A stretch of DNA of 64,000 bases from Solwaraspora sp. WMMD791. Its GTDB lineage: Bacteria; Actinomycetota; Actinomycetes; Mycobacteriales; Micromonosporaceae. The stretch lies in the NCBI RefSeq assembly GCF_029581195.1, contig NZ_CP120737.1, forward strand, positions 558,001-622,000, written 5' to 3'. The translations under genes were made by a program, and so were the position numbers. Below the pieces are notes generated by a model. The model saw only the letters and a program-made list of their open reading frames with translations. It did not search any database and was not told where the DNA came from. Shown here in pieces: positions 15,721-25,453 of this stretch; the first letter of the stretch is position 1; each line of letters begins with the position of its first letter.

Positions 15721-16817
15721 CAGCTCACCGCCCCGTCGAGGGCGGACCGGTCGCTGCTGACCGCGGCGAGGTTCAGCCCGGCGCCGGTCCGGCCGTCGGC
15801 GAGGTTCTCGGCGAGGGCCCGGTCACCCGCCTCGGTGCCAACCGGGTAGAGGCAGGCGTACCGGTGCCCGGGGGCGTCGACCAGACGCGGGTCCTCCTGC
15901 TGACACCGGGGCCGAGCATGCCGGCAGCGGGGGGCGAATCGGCAGCCGGGCGGTGGATGCACCAGGTCGGGGGCGGTGCCGGCGATCACTTCCAGTGGGG
16001 TGTGGCTCGGCTGGTCGATCCGGGGGGTGGAGCGCAGCAGCGCTGCGGTGTACGGGTGCCGGGTGCGTCGGAACAGTTCCTCGGTGGGACCGATCTCGGC
16101 CACCCGGCCGGCGTACATGACCATGGTCCGGTCGGTGCGGCCGGACACCACGGTCAGGTCGTGACTGATCAGGATCATTGCCATCCGCAGTTCGGTGCGC
16201 AGCCGGGCGAGCAGGTCGAGGATCTCCTTCTGCACGGTCACGTCCAGCGCGGTGGTGGGCTCGTCGGCGATGAGCAGCTTGGGGGAGCAGGAGAGAGCGA
16301 TCGCGATCATGACTCGTTGCCGCATGCCGCCGGACAGTTCGTGCGGGTACTGGGTCAACCGTCGAGTCGGTTCGTTGATGCCGACCTCGGCGAGCAGTTC
16401 GGCGGCGCGGGCGGCGGCGGCCCGTCGGTTCAGCCCGAGGTGGTGACGCATCGGGTCGGTGAGCTGCCGTCCGATGGTGCGGACCGGGTTGAGCGAGGTC
16501 ATCGGGTCCTGGAACACCATGGCGACCTCGGCACCCCAGAAGTGCCGGGCGGCGGCGCCCCGGCGGTCGCGTACCTCGTGGCCCTCGAACAGGATCCGAC
16601 TGTCCGCCGCGACCTGCGCCTGCCGGGGCAGGATGTTCATGACGGTCCGGACCAGCACCGACTTGCCGGATCCGGATTCGCCGACGACGCCGAGTGCCTC
16701 GCTGGGCGCGAGGGTGAAGGAGATCCCGTCGACGGCGCGCAGCACACCGCGTGGCGTCGAGAAGCTCGTGGCGAGGTTCTCGACGGCGAGCAACGGAGCC
16801 GGTTCATCGGATCGCAC
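15720..16817 (-). CDS. ABC importer ATPase, DppD type
   Basis: A 365-residue ATPase with Walker A GESGSGKSV near residue 50, a Q-loop in VFQDPMTSLNP, signature LSGGMRQR, Walker B LLIADEP and switch ISHDLTVV. The C-terminal CRFAPRCRHARPRC cysteines are typical of DppD/OppD. It begins 12 bp from the KstR2-type operator S3, so the ATPase pair is probably repressed with the rest of the importer. The stop overlaps the DppF-type start. A 35-residue tail after the last cysteines (EAGDRALAENL...) is poorly conserved. Confidence 0.9.
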   Translation of the reverse strand: MRSDEPAPLLAVENLATSFSTPRGVLRAVDGISFTLAPSEALGVVGESGSGKSVLVRTVMNILPRQAQVAADSRILFEGHEVRDRRGAAARHFWGAEVAMVFQDPMTSLNPVRTIGRQLTDPMRHHLGLNRRAAAARAAELLAEVGINEPTRRLTQYPHELSGGMRQRVMIAIALSCSPKLLIADEPTTALDVTVQKEILDLLARLRTELRMAMILISHDLTVVSGRTDRTMVMYAGRVAEIGPTEELFRRTRHPYTAALLRSTPRIDQPSHTPLEVIAGTAPDLVHPPPGCRFAPRCRHARPRCQQEDPRLVDAPGHRYACLYPVGTEAGDRALAENLADGRTGAGLNLAAVSSDRSALDGAVS

Positions 16818-16818
16818 G

Positions 16819-16847
16819 TTGCCAGCCTAACAAGCGCTTGGTACTTT
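16819..16847 (+). promoter_or_regulatory. Promoter with operator S3
   Basis: TTGCCA (16819-16824), a 17-bp spacer and TACTTT (16842-16847) form a promoter for the NTF2-like gene at 16887. The operator AACAAGCGCTTGGT (16829-16842) fills the spacer and matches the KstR2 consensus fully. The same operator lies just upstream of the divergent DppD-type gene. Confidence 0.75.
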
Positions 16848-16886
16848 GAGCGAGACCCCGTTACCTGCCTGAAACGTGGAGACCCG

Positions 16887-17450
16887 ATGACTGACGACGA
16901 ACTCGACGAGCTGATCGCCGTGGTCCAACTGCCCGAGCGGACCCCGGAAACGGTCGAGCAGCGGGTGGCCCTCGCCGAGGACCACCGGCGGATCGCCGAC
17001 TTGGTGATGCTCTACGGCTGGCTGTGCGACCGCCGCCGCTGGGACGATCTGCTGGAGTACTACACCGAGGACTTCGAACGGCAGCTGCGCGGCACCCTGA
17101 ACGAGACCGTCAAGGGCAAGGAGAAGCTGCGCGAGCTGTACTTCCGTCCGGTCCTGCCCCGCTCCGGCGACGCCGACGGACCGCCGTCCGCCGACGTGAT
17201 CAACTCCTACGAACTGCGTCACCTCATCCACCCTCCGGTGATCCGGGTCGCCGACGACGGCCGGACCGCGTCGGTCGCCGCCGTCTACAGCCTGGTCGCG
17301 ACCAGCGGCGACGGCCCGCAGTTTCGTCGAGGTGAGCACGAAGGTGCCTACCTGTTCGGCATGCGCCGGGAGCCCGACGTCGGCTGGCGCTTCGCCACCA
17401 TGGTCGTGATCAGCGAAAACGCCCGCAACCCCCTGTTCCAGAAGGGCTGA
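16887..17450 (+). CDS. SnoaL/NTF2-like protein
   Basis: A 187-residue NTF2-fold protein, longer than its two relatives at 13667 and 14219. The N-terminal helix (QRVALAEDHRRIADLVMLYGWLCDRRRWDDLLEYYTEDFE) is followed by an insertion around residues 65-95 and then by RHLIHPPVIRVADDGRTASVAAVYSLVA and the final WRFATMVVISENARNP. The start ATG is 40 bp after the predicted -10. It is 4 bp from the next SDR and shares operator S3, so it is part of the KstR2-like regulon. A lyase or isomerase acting with the SDR is a reasonable guess; sequence does not fix the reaction. Confidence 0.8.
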   Translation: MTDDELDELIAVVQLPERTPETVEQRVALAEDHRRIADLVMLYGWLCDRRRWDDLLEYYTEDFERQLRGTLNETVKGKEKLRELYFRPVLPRSGDADGPPSADVINSYELRHLIHPPVIRVADDGRTASVAAVYSLVATSGDGPQFRRGEHEGAYLFGMRREPDVGWRFATMVVISENARNPLFQKG

Positions 17451-17454
17451 CCCG

Positions 17455-18216
<762 letters not shown>

Positions 18217-18335
18217 CGCGTCGACCGATACCATCCGGGAACCGCTCCGCGACATCAACCGAACAGTCCACCAGGGACACCGAACGCTGGAGTGTCGGCC
18301 AGCGGGTCCATGACCCTGCGCCGTAGTCTTTCGGC

Positions 18336-20540
18336 ATGGCCCCTGGACGCCACCGGCAGTGGCTGACCGCGCTGCGATCCTGGATGAGGGTCGGGGCGGA
18401 CCAGCCGCTGCTGCCGGTGGTACGCCGGGCCTTCCTGGCCTTCCTCCTCGTCTGCCTGGCCATCATCGTCGCGCAGTGGGTGGTCGCACCGGTGGTGCCC
18501 GCTGGACGGTCGTGGCCGGTGCTGATCGCCGTCGTCGTGCTGGCGGTGCTCGCCGTACGGCTGTACCGGCGGGAACGGCCGACCATCGGCCACGACCTGC
18601 TCGCCGCCGTCGCCGTCGGTGTGGTGATCTGGTCGGTCGGGGCGCTGCCGGCCGGCGGGGTGCTGTTCGTGGGCACCGCCCTGCGGGCACTCTACGGTGG
18701 ACTGCCCGGGGCGCTGCTGTCGGTCCTGTTCACCCTCACGGCGATGACCACCGGGGTGCTCGCCGCCGGTGGCTCGCCAGCCGACGTGCAGTTGGCCCAG
18801 TACGGGCCGGGCCTGCTGCTGTCGTCGTTGGCGTTGCGTCTGGTGCTGATGGCGGTGCGTCGGTACGAGGCCGGTACGGCGGCCCGGTTCGAGGCGGTCG
18901 TCCGGTCCTCGCGCGACGTGATCGTGCTGACCGACCGGGACACCACGGTCAGTTACCTGAGCCCGGCGGCGGCCGACGTCTTCGGCCTGCCCGCCGGCCT
19001 GCCCGGTGACCGGCTGCTGTCCTGGATCGTCGCGCCGGACCGGCCGGCCGCCGACGCGTGGCTGACCCGGCTGCTCGCCGAGCCCGGTGCCGCCGCCACC
19101 CTGCAGTGCCGGGTCCCCGGCCCGGGAGCCGGCCCGCCGACCACGGTCGAGATCAGCGGCCAGAACCTGCTGCACGATCCGAACGTACGGGGGCTGTCGT
19201 TCGCCGTACGGGACGTCACCGAGCGGGTGCTGCTCACCGAGCGGCTGCGCCACCAGGCGTACCACGATCCGCTGACCGGGCTGGCCAACCGGGCCCTGCT
19301 GCGGGAGCGAGTGACCACGGCGCTCGGCGCGGGCAGCGACGTCGCGTTGCTGCTGCTCGACATCGACTCGTTCAAGGTGGTCAACGACGCGCTCGGCCAC
19401 CATGCCGGGGACGCCCTGCTGGTCGAGGTCGCGCAACTGTTGACCGCGCGACTGGCCGGGACCGACCTGCTGGCCAGCCTCGGCGGCGACGAGTTCGCCG
19501 TACTGCTGACGGCCGACCGGGCGGCCGCGCGCGACACCGAGCAGATCGCCGACGACCTGCTCGCGGTCTTCGACCGGCCGATCCAGGTCGCCGGTGAGCT
19601 GCGACTGGTCTCGGCCCGGGTCGGCATCGCGGTCAGCCTCGACGGTGCCACCGATGTCGACCGACTCATGAGCGAGGCCGACATCGCCCTGCAGATCGCC
19701 AAGGGATCGGCGCGGACCCGTCGGGTGCGCTACCGCACCGAGCTGCACCAGCACGCGATCGACCGGATCCGGCTGCAGATGGAGGCGCAGGACGCGCTGT
19801 CGCGTCGCGAGTTCGTCCTCAACTATCAGCCGATCCACGCGTTGGCCGACGGTGCCGTACGCGGGGTGGAGGCGCTGGTCCGGTGGCGCCACCCGCAGCG
19901 GGGGGTCGTGCGACCGGACCAGTTCATCCCGTTGGTCGAGGCCAGTGGACTGATCGTGCCGCTGGGTCGCTGGATCCTGAGTCAGGCGTGCGTCAGCGGA
20001 GCCGGCTGGCAACGGCTCACCGGCCGTGCGCTGCAGATCAACGTCAACGTCAGCGTCCGCCAGTTCATGCTGGGTGACGTGGTCGCGGACGTGCTGGCCG
20101 CGTTGGAACGCTCCGGCCTGCCGCCGACGACGCTGACCCTGGAGATGACCGAGAGCGTCCTGGCCACCGAGCACGACGCGATCGAGTCGCAGCTGTCCGC
20201 GCTGCGCCGCCTCGGCGTCCGGATCGCCCTCGACGACTTCGGCACGGGGTTCAGCTCCCTCGGTCACCTGCACCGGTACCCGATCGACGAGCTGAAGATC
20301 GACAAGATGTTCGTGGCCCGGATCGGTGCCGACGACCCCACCTGCCTGCCGGTGGTCCGGGCGATCATGGCGATGAGTCACGGGCTGCGGTTGAGCACGG
20401 TGGCCGAGGGCATCGAGAACAACGACCAACGTACCGAGTTGACCGCGATGGGATGCGAGTTCGGTCAGGGCTTCGGCCTGTCCCGACCGGTGGAGGAGCC
20501 CGCCCTGCGGGCGCTGCTGCAGCGCTGCGCCGTGTCCTGA
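18336..20540 (+). CDS. Membrane-anchored GGDEF-EAL protein with PAS domain
   Basis: A 734-residue c-di-GMP-turnover protein. Residues 30-175 hold about five hydrophobic helices (for example RAFLAFLLVCLAIIVAQWVV and PVLIAVVVLAVLAVRL). A PAS domain (about 185-300) follows, then a GGDEF domain with an intact GGDEF motif at 383-387 and an EAL domain with EAL at 512-514, LEMTESV and DDFGTGFSSL. Both the cyclase and the phosphodiesterase signatures look intact. No ribosome-binding site is visible; TAGTCT sits 6 bp before the ATG, as in leaderless genes. It lies inside the catabolic cluster but has no KstR2-type operator, so it may be a local bystander. Confidence 0.9.
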   Translation: MAPGRHRQWLTALRSWMRVGADQPLLPVVRRAFLAFLLVCLAIIVAQWVVAPVVPAGRSWPVLIAVVVLAVLAVRLYRRERPTIGHDLLAAVAVGVVIWSVGALPAGGVLFVGTALRALYGGLPGALLSVLFTLTAMTTGVLAAGGSPADVQLAQYGPGLLLSSLALRLVLMAVRRYEAGTAARFEAVVRSSRDVIVLTDRDTTVSYLSPAAADVFGLPAGLPGDRLLSWIVAPDRPAADAWLTRLLAEPGAAATLQCRVPGPGAGPPTTVEISGQNLLHDPNVRGLSFAVRDVTERVLLTERLRHQAYHDPLTGLANRALLRERVTTALGAGSDVALLLLDIDSFKVVNDALGHHAGDALLVEVAQLLTARLAGTDLLASLGGDEFAVLLTADRAAARDTEQIADDLLAVFDRPIQVAGELRLVSARVGIAVSLDGATDVDRLMSEADIALQIAKGSARTRRVRYRTELHQHAIDRIRLQMEAQDALSRREFVLNYQPIHALADGAVRGVEALVRWRHPQRGVVRPDQFIPLVEASGLIVPLGRWILSQACVSGAGWQRLTGRALQINVNVSVRQFMLGDVVADVLAALERSGLPPTTLTLEMTESVLATEHDAIESQLSALRRLGVRIALDDFGTGFSSLGHLHRYPIDELKIDKMFVARIGADDPTCLPVVRAIMAMSHGLRLSTVAEGIENNDQRTELTAMGCEFGQGFGLSRPVEEPALRALLQRCAVS

Positions 20541-20565
20541 GCGGTCCGTCTGCGCAGAGGCGGGC

Positions 20566-21567
20566 TCAGACCAGTGTGTCGGCGAGGGTCTCCGGGGCGA
20601 ACAGCTCCGTCGGCTCCAGCAACCGCCGGGCGAGTCCCTGTTCGTACGAGTACCGCAGGAAGGTCTCCAGCACCCTGCGGTTGGGCTCGACGCCGTACGG
20701 CCAGAAGTCGTCACCCAGCAGCGCCGCCGCCTCCTCTGCGGCCGGCACCACCCACGGCAGGCCGACCTTGAGCGCGGTGGCCTCCCGCAGCTCGGCGTAG
20801 ACCCGGTCCTTCGCCTCGGTGAACGCGTCCAGCAGCGTCCGGGCCAGCCACCGGTGCCGGTGGTAGACGTCGCGGCGCAGCACCACGGTGTGCATGATCG
20901 GGAAGATCCCGGTGGCCTGCAGGTATGCCCGTTCGGTGGCGGCCGGGTCGGCGAACAGCCGACGGACCCGGTCCGGGCCGGCGGCCGGGTCGAACGACCG
21001 GGGTGCCCGCGCGGTGTACAGGGCGTCGATCGCGCCGGTTCGCAGCAGTCCGTCGAGGGTCTCGCCAGCTTCGATCGGTGCCACGTCGAACCGGTCCGGC
21101 AGGTCCAGACGCAGCTTCTCCTGCCGGCCGGCGTGGTGCAGGCCGCCGGTGCGGTACCTGACCGCGTCGACCGGCAGTCCGTGCTGTTCGGCCAGGATGC
21201 CGCGGATCCACACGGCGGCGGTCATCTGGTACTCGGGGATGCCGACGGTACGGCCGGCCAGGTCCGCAGGTGCACCGACCGGCGACCCGGGTGCCAGGTA
21301 GATCGAGCCGTGCCGGAACACCCGCGACGGGAAGACCGGGATCGCCACGAACGGCGGCTCGTCGGCGAACAGCGACAGCACGTACGACGACAGGGACATC
21401 TCGGCGACGTCGAACTCCTGCCAGCGCAACATCCGGAAGAAGGTCTCCTCCGGCGGCAGTGGCAGGTAGGTCAGGTCCACGCCGGCGGGCCGGACGGTGC
21501 CCTCCCGCAGCGCCCGGGTGCGGTCGTAGTCCCAGCAGGCCAGGCTGATCGGTAGGCGGTGCGTCAT
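20566..21567 (-). CDS. 4,5-dihydroxyphthalate decarboxylase-like protein
   Basis: A 333-residue protein starting at the ATG behind GGAGG. It begins PISLACWDYDRTRALREGTVRPAGVDLTYLP and includes FDVAEMSLSSYVLSLFADEPPFVAIPVFPSR, a pattern of the Pht5-type decarboxylases, which have a periplasmic-binding-protein-II fold but no signal peptide. The family decarboxylates 4,5-dihydroxyphthalate to protocatechuate; several members have unknown substrates. It is the last gene of the operon headed by the 3-hydroxybenzoate 6-hydroxylase-like gene. A role making a hydroxybenzoate that feeds this hydroxylase is attractive but unproven. Confidence 0.75.
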   Translation of the reverse strand: MTHRLPISLACWDYDRTRALREGTVRPAGVDLTYLPLPPEETFFRMLRWQEFDVAEMSLSSYVLSLFADEPPFVAIPVFPSRVFRHGSIYLAPGSPVGAPADLAGRTVGIPEYQMTAAVWIRGILAEQHGLPVDAVRYRTGGLHHAGRQEKLRLDLPDRFDVAPIEAGETLDGLLRTGAIDALYTARAPRSFDPAAGPDRVRRLFADPAATERAYLQATGIFPIMHTVVLRRDVYHRHRWLARTLLDAFTEAKDRVYAELREATALKVGLPWVVPAAEEAAALLGDDFWPYGVEPNRRVLETFLRYSYEQGLARRLLEPTELFAPETLADTLV

Positions 21568-21602
21568 GGTGCCTCCAGTGTTCGCGCCGATGTCGGAGAT
21601 CC

Positions 21603-22355
21603 TCAGTGGAAGGCGGCACCACCGTCGACGTTGACCGTCTGTCCGGTGATGAAGTCGCTGTCCGGTCCGGCCAGGAAGGCGACCACGCCGACCAGGTCGG
21701 CCGGCACCTGCCGCCGTCTGATCGCCTGACCGGCGACGATCGCGTGCTCCTGTTCCGGGGTGACGGTGGCCCGCGGGATCTCGGTCCGGGTGGCACCGGG
21801 GGTGATCGCGTTGACCCGCACCCCGGCCGGGCCCAGCTCGGTGGCCAGTGCCCTGGTCATCCCGATCAGAGCCGCCTTCGAGGTGACGTAGTGCAGGTAG
21901 TGCGGCCGGCCGATCCACACCGTGGCCGACGAGATGTTGACCACCTTGCCGTAGCCGGCCCGCCGCATCACCGGTGCGACCGCCCGGGTGCACAGGAACG
22001 GTCCGCGGACGTTGACCGCCATCACCAGATCCCATTCGGCCGGGTCGATGTCCTCGAACGGGCGCATCGCCAGGGTGGAGAAGATCGCTGCGTTGTTGAC
22101 CAGCACGTCGATTCCGCCGAACACGTCGGTACCGCGGCGGACCAGCGCGGCGACACTGTCGGGGTCGGCCACGTCGACCTCGACGGCGAGCGCGTCGGCG
22201 CCGATCTCGGTAGCGACGGCGGTGGCTGCGGCCATGTTGCGGTCCGCCACCACCACGCGCGCGCCGTCGGCCGCGAGCCGCTGCGCGAAGGCCCGGCCGA
22301 GTCCCTGTCCGCCGCCGGTGACAATGGCCACCCGGCCGGCCAGCCGGTCAGCCAT
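21603..22355 (-). CDS. Short-chain dehydrogenase/reductase (SDR)
   Basis: A 250-residue classical SDR: TGGGQGLGRA cofactor loop, VVADRNMAA, NNAAIFS, catalytic Ser in NISSATVW and Tyr/Lys in YLHYVTSKAA. The C-terminal region TGQTVNVDGGAAFH is complete. It overlaps the CrtI-like gene by 8 bp and precedes the decarboxylase-like gene by 35 bp. Substrate unknown; context points to an aromatic or alicyclic alcohol. Confidence 0.85.
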   Translation of the reverse strand: MADRLAGRVAIVTGGGQGLGRAFAQRLAADGARVVVADRNMAAATAVATEIGADALAVEVDVADPDSVAALVRRGTDVFGGIDVLVNNAAIFSTLAMRPFEDIDPAEWDLVMAVNVRGPFLCTRAVAPVMRRAGYGKVVNISSATVWIGRPHYLHYVTSKAALIGMTRALATELGPAGVRVNAITPGATRTEIPRATVTPEQEHAIVAGQAIRRRQVPADLVGVVAFLAGPDSDFITGQTVNVDGGAAFH

Positions 22356-23976
22356 CGCCGAGCCGGGACAGTTCGGTACGGGCGTCCATCGGCTGCCACC
22401 ACGGCTCGATGCCCAGGTCGCGGGCGATCACCCCGGCGGCGATGTACCCGGCGCCGCCGCTGATCGCCCCGTTGGGATGGCAGGCCGAGCCGGCCAGGTA
22501 GAGGTTCGGCAGCGGCGTGCGGTAGCCGAAGTGGTTGTGCAACACCTGGTCGGCGCTGAGCGCCCCCATGAAGATGTCGCCGTGGCGCATGTTGATCAGT
22601 TCCTGCGCGTACTCGTACGCGGTGTACGTGTACGAGCCCAGCACGGTGGCGTCGGTCAGGTTGGGCGCGTACTCCCGCCACTTGTCCATGATCGACGCGG
22701 CCATGTCGCCCTGCATACGGCGCAGGTTCTCGTGGTCGCCGTCGGGCGCCCACGGCACCACGTGCCAGGCGTACGCGGTGTGCTTGCCCGGCGGTGCCTG
22801 GCTCGGGTCGAGCACGCTCAGCGCCCCGGCGCCGAACTGCACGTTGGTCGGCACCCGGCCGCTGTCCACGTCGTCGTGCGCGGCCATCAGGCTGGCGATG
22901 GTCTCCGAGCCGATGTTGTACTTCAGCGCCCCGTTCACGTGCGGGTCGAAGGCCGCCGAGGTGTACGCCGGGGCCTCGTCGAGGGCCAGGTGCAGGCCGA
23001 ACAACGTCCAGCCGGTGTAGTGGAACGTGTCCAGCCGGGCCAGGTAGTCGGCGGGCAGTTGGTCCCGGCCGATCAGCGTCTCCAGGGTCTGGTGCAGGTC
23101 CAGCGTGCTGGCCACGAACTGGCGGGCCCGCATCGAGCGCCCGTCGGCGAGCGTGATGCCGGTGGCCCGGCCGCCCTCGACGACGATCCGCTCGACGTGC
23201 GCCTGGTTGACGAAGTGTCCGCCGGCGGCGATGAACTCCTCCATCAGCCCGCGGGCCAGGTTCCAGCTGCCGCCGGCGCAGAGTTCGTAGCCGGTGGTCA
23301 GGTCGAAGGCGCGGATCAGTGAGCCGAGCGGGCTGTGCGTGCCGAGCGTCTCGTGCAGCACGGTGCCGAACAGTGACAGCTTGAACAGGAACAGCACCTT
23401 GACCCGTTCGTCGGTGAACAGCTCCTCGACCACCTCGCCGGGTTGGCGCCGGGTCAGCTCCAGGAAGTCACGGCCCAACGCGGTACGGCCGAGCAGTTCG
23501 TCGCGGTCGTCCGGGCTCAGCGGCTCGCTGAACCGTTCCCGAAGGAAGATCCGCTGGGTCATCTCCTCGGCTTTGGCGTTCCACTCCCGGAAGGTGTCGG
23601 CATCGGCTTTGCTGAATCGGCCGATGCTGGCCAGCGTCTCGTCGAGGTCGCGGGAGAAGACCAGCGCGCTGCCGTCACGGTGCGGCTGTGCGAACTCGTA
23701 CCGAGGGGTCAGGTAGCGCACCCGGGCGGACAGCCCCAGGTCGCGGAACCACGGAGTCGACGTGATGCTGAAGTGGTTGATCGAGTGCAGGTTGTGCTGG
23801 AAACCGGGCAGGGTCCGTTCCTCGGTGCTCAGCCCGCCGCCGTGGCGCAGCCGCCGCTCGACCAGGAGCACCCGTAGCCCGGCCCGGGCCAGGTAGGTGC
23901 CGAGGATCAGGCCGTGCTGGCCCGCCCCGATGATGATGCCGTCGTAGGTGTCGGCCGGGTGGTCAGTGGTCGCCAC
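22348..23976 (-). CDS. CrtI/phytoene-desaturase-family FAD oxidoreductase
   Basis: A 542-residue flavoprotein. The start chosen is the GTG behind GAGGAGG, which overlaps the ALDH gene by 14 bp; an upstream in-frame start at 24009 has no such site. N-terminal FAD motif: GIIIGAGQHGLILGTYLARAG, followed by LLVERRLRHGGGLSTEE. The C-terminal NLYLAGSACHPNGAISGGAGYIAA motif is the typical FAD closure of this family. Members desaturate, isomerise or oxidise hydrophobic substrates. The gene lies in the operon of aromatic-degradation-type genes, which suggests a dehydrogenation step on a cyclic intermediate. No carotenoid genes (CrtB, CrtE) are nearby. Confidence 0.75.
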   Translation of the reverse strand: MATTDHPADTYDGIIIGAGQHGLILGTYLARAGLRVLLVERRLRHGGGLSTEERTLPGFQHNLHSINHFSITSTPWFRDLGLSARVRYLTPRYEFAQPHRDGSALVFSRDLDETLASIGRFSKADADTFREWNAKAEEMTQRIFLRERFSEPLSPDDRDELLGRTALGRDFLELTRRQPGEVVEELFTDERVKVLFLFKLSLFGTVLHETLGTHSPLGSLIRAFDLTTGYELCAGGSWNLARGLMEEFIAAGGHFVNQAHVERIVVEGGRATGITLADGRSMRARQFVASTLDLHQTLETLIGRDQLPADYLARLDTFHYTGWTLFGLHLALDEAPAYTSAAFDPHVNGALKYNIGSETIASLMAAHDDVDSGRVPTNVQFGAGALSVLDPSQAPPGKHTAYAWHVVPWAPDGDHENLRRMQGDMAASIMDKWREYAPNLTDATVLGSYTYTAYEYAQELINMRHGDIFMGALSADQVLHNHFGYRTPLPNLYLAGSACHPNGAISGGAGYIAAGVIARDLGIEPWWQPMDARTELSRLGDG

Positions 23977-25453
23977 GGTCGCCTCCTCGTGGGTGCTCGG
24001 TCGGCCCAAGGTGGATGGTGACCGACTTGGGCTGGGTGAACGAATGCAGTTCCTCGACGCTCTCCTCGCTGCCGAGGCCGGAGTCCTTGACCCCGCCGAA
24101 CGGCAGGCCGGCGAAGTGCCGGGACGCGGTGTTGATCCACACGTAGCCGGCGTCGACCGACCGGGCCCAGCGGTGCGCCCGACCGACGTCGCCGGTCCAC
24201 ACGCTGGCGGTCAGGCCGTACGGGGAGTCGTTGACCAGGCGCAGCGCCTCCCGCTCGTCGTCGAACGGGGTGACACAGAGCACCGGCCCGAATATCTCCT
24301 CGCGGGCCAACGGGCTGTCCGGCGGCACGTCGACGAAGACGGTGGGTTCGACGTACGCGCCGGGACCGGGCGGCAGGCCGCCGCCGGTGGCCAGGGTCAG
24401 CCCGGCATCGCGGCCCTGCCGCAGGAATCCGGCGATCCGGTCCCGGTGGGCGGCGGAAACCATGGTGCCCATCTCCGTGTCCGGGTCGAGCGGATCCCCG
24501 ACCCGGACGGCGCGGGTGCCGGCCACCACCCGCTCGACCACCTCGTCGACGAGCGAGCGGTGCACCAGCAGCCGGGAGGTGGAGCCGCACGACTGCCCGC
24601 CGGTCCAGTGGAAGTTCATCCCGGCGACCGCGCCGGCGCTGGCGGCGGCCACGTCGGCGTCGTCCAGGATCACCATCGGGTTCTTGCCGCCGAGCTCCAG
24701 CGACACCTGTTTGACGCCGTGCGCGGCGGCGGTGCGCAGCACCGCCTGGCCGGTACCGGTGCTGCCGGTGAACGCGATCCGCCGCACCAGCGGGTGGCCG
24801 ACCAGTGCCGGTCCGACGGTGGCCCCGTCCCCGGTCAGCACCGCCAGCACTCCGGCCGGCAGCAGGTCGGCGACCAGTTCACCGAAGCGCAGCGCGGACA
24901 GCGGTGTCTGGTCGGGGGCCTTGAGCACCACCGAGTTGCCGGCCAGCAGCGGTGCCGCGACCCGGGAGGCGGCGAACATGACCGGGTGGTTGTACGGCAC
25001 GATCCGGGCGACGACGCCGTACGGTCGCCGGGTGGTGTAGTGCAGGTGGTCATCGCTGCCGGGCAGGGTCCGGCCACCCAGCTGATCGGCCCAGTCCGCG
25101 AAGCGCTCCAGCAGGTCGGCGGCGAGGTCGACGTCGGCGGTCATCGCGGTCACCGGGTTGCCGCCGTCGGCCGCGTCGAGGTGGCCGAGTTCGGCGCGGT
25201 GCGCACGCAGCACGTCGGCCATCGCCCGTAGTACGGCGGCCCGTTGCCGGGGCGGGGTGGCCGCCCACCGGGGCTGCGCGGCGTGTCCGGCCCGTACGGC
25301 CCGGTCGACGTCGGCGACGGTGGCGGCGGGCGCCCGGCCCAGCACCGCGCCGGTGGCCGGTGACCGGGTCGGGGTCACCCCGCCGTCGCCGGCCGGGACG
25401 AGCTGCCCGTCGATCAGCAGTCGCCAGTCGCGTCCGGGGTCGGGAATCATCAC
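23963..25453 (-). CDS. NAD(P)-dependent aldehyde dehydrogenase
   Basis: A 496-residue ALDH-superfamily enzyme. Visible motifs are the substrate/cofactor Asn in RIVPYNHPVMFAA, FTGSTGTGQAV, the general-base Glu in SLELGGKNPMVI and the catalytic Cys in TGGQSCGSTSRLLV. EEIFGPVLCVTPF and PFGGVKDSGLGSEES close the fold. It oxidises an aldehyde to an acid. Its place after a 3-hydroxybenzoate hydroxylase-like gene fits oxidation of an aromatic aldehyde to a benzoate, but aliphatic aldehydes are also possible. The start overlaps the upstream stop by 4 bp. Confidence 0.85.
   Translation of the reverse strand: MMIPDPGRDWRLLIDGQLVPAGDGGVTPTRSPATGAVLGRAPAATVADVDRAVRAGHAAQPRWAATPPRQRAAVLRAMADVLRAHRAELGHLDAADGGNPVTAMTADVDLAADLLERFADWADQLGGRTLPGSDDHLHYTTRRPYGVVARIVPYNHPVMFAASRVAAPLLAGNSVVLKAPDQTPLSALRFGELVADLLPAGVLAVLTGDGATVGPALVGHPLVRRIAFTGSTGTGQAVLRTAAAHGVKQVSLELGGKNPMVILDDADVAAASAGAVAGMNFHWTGGQSCGSTSRLLVHRSLVDEVVERVVAGTRAVRVGDPLDPDTEMGTMVSAAHRDRIAGFLRQGRDAGLTLATGGGLPPGPGAYVEPTVFVDVPPDSPLAREEIFGPVLCVTPFDDEREALRLVNDSPYGLTASVWTGDVGRAHRWARSVDAGYVWINTASRHFAGLPFGGVKDSGLGSEESVEELHSFTQPKSVTIHLGPTEHPRGGDRGDH

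Noticed and set aside
13667-17450. Ketosteroid isomerase identity for the NTF2-fold proteins
   Set aside because: Only the fold is visible; the Tyr/Asp catalytic pair cannot be placed with confidence.
22348-23976. A carotenoid gene cluster
   Set aside because: Only one CrtI-like gene is present; there is no phytoene synthase or prenyltransferase.
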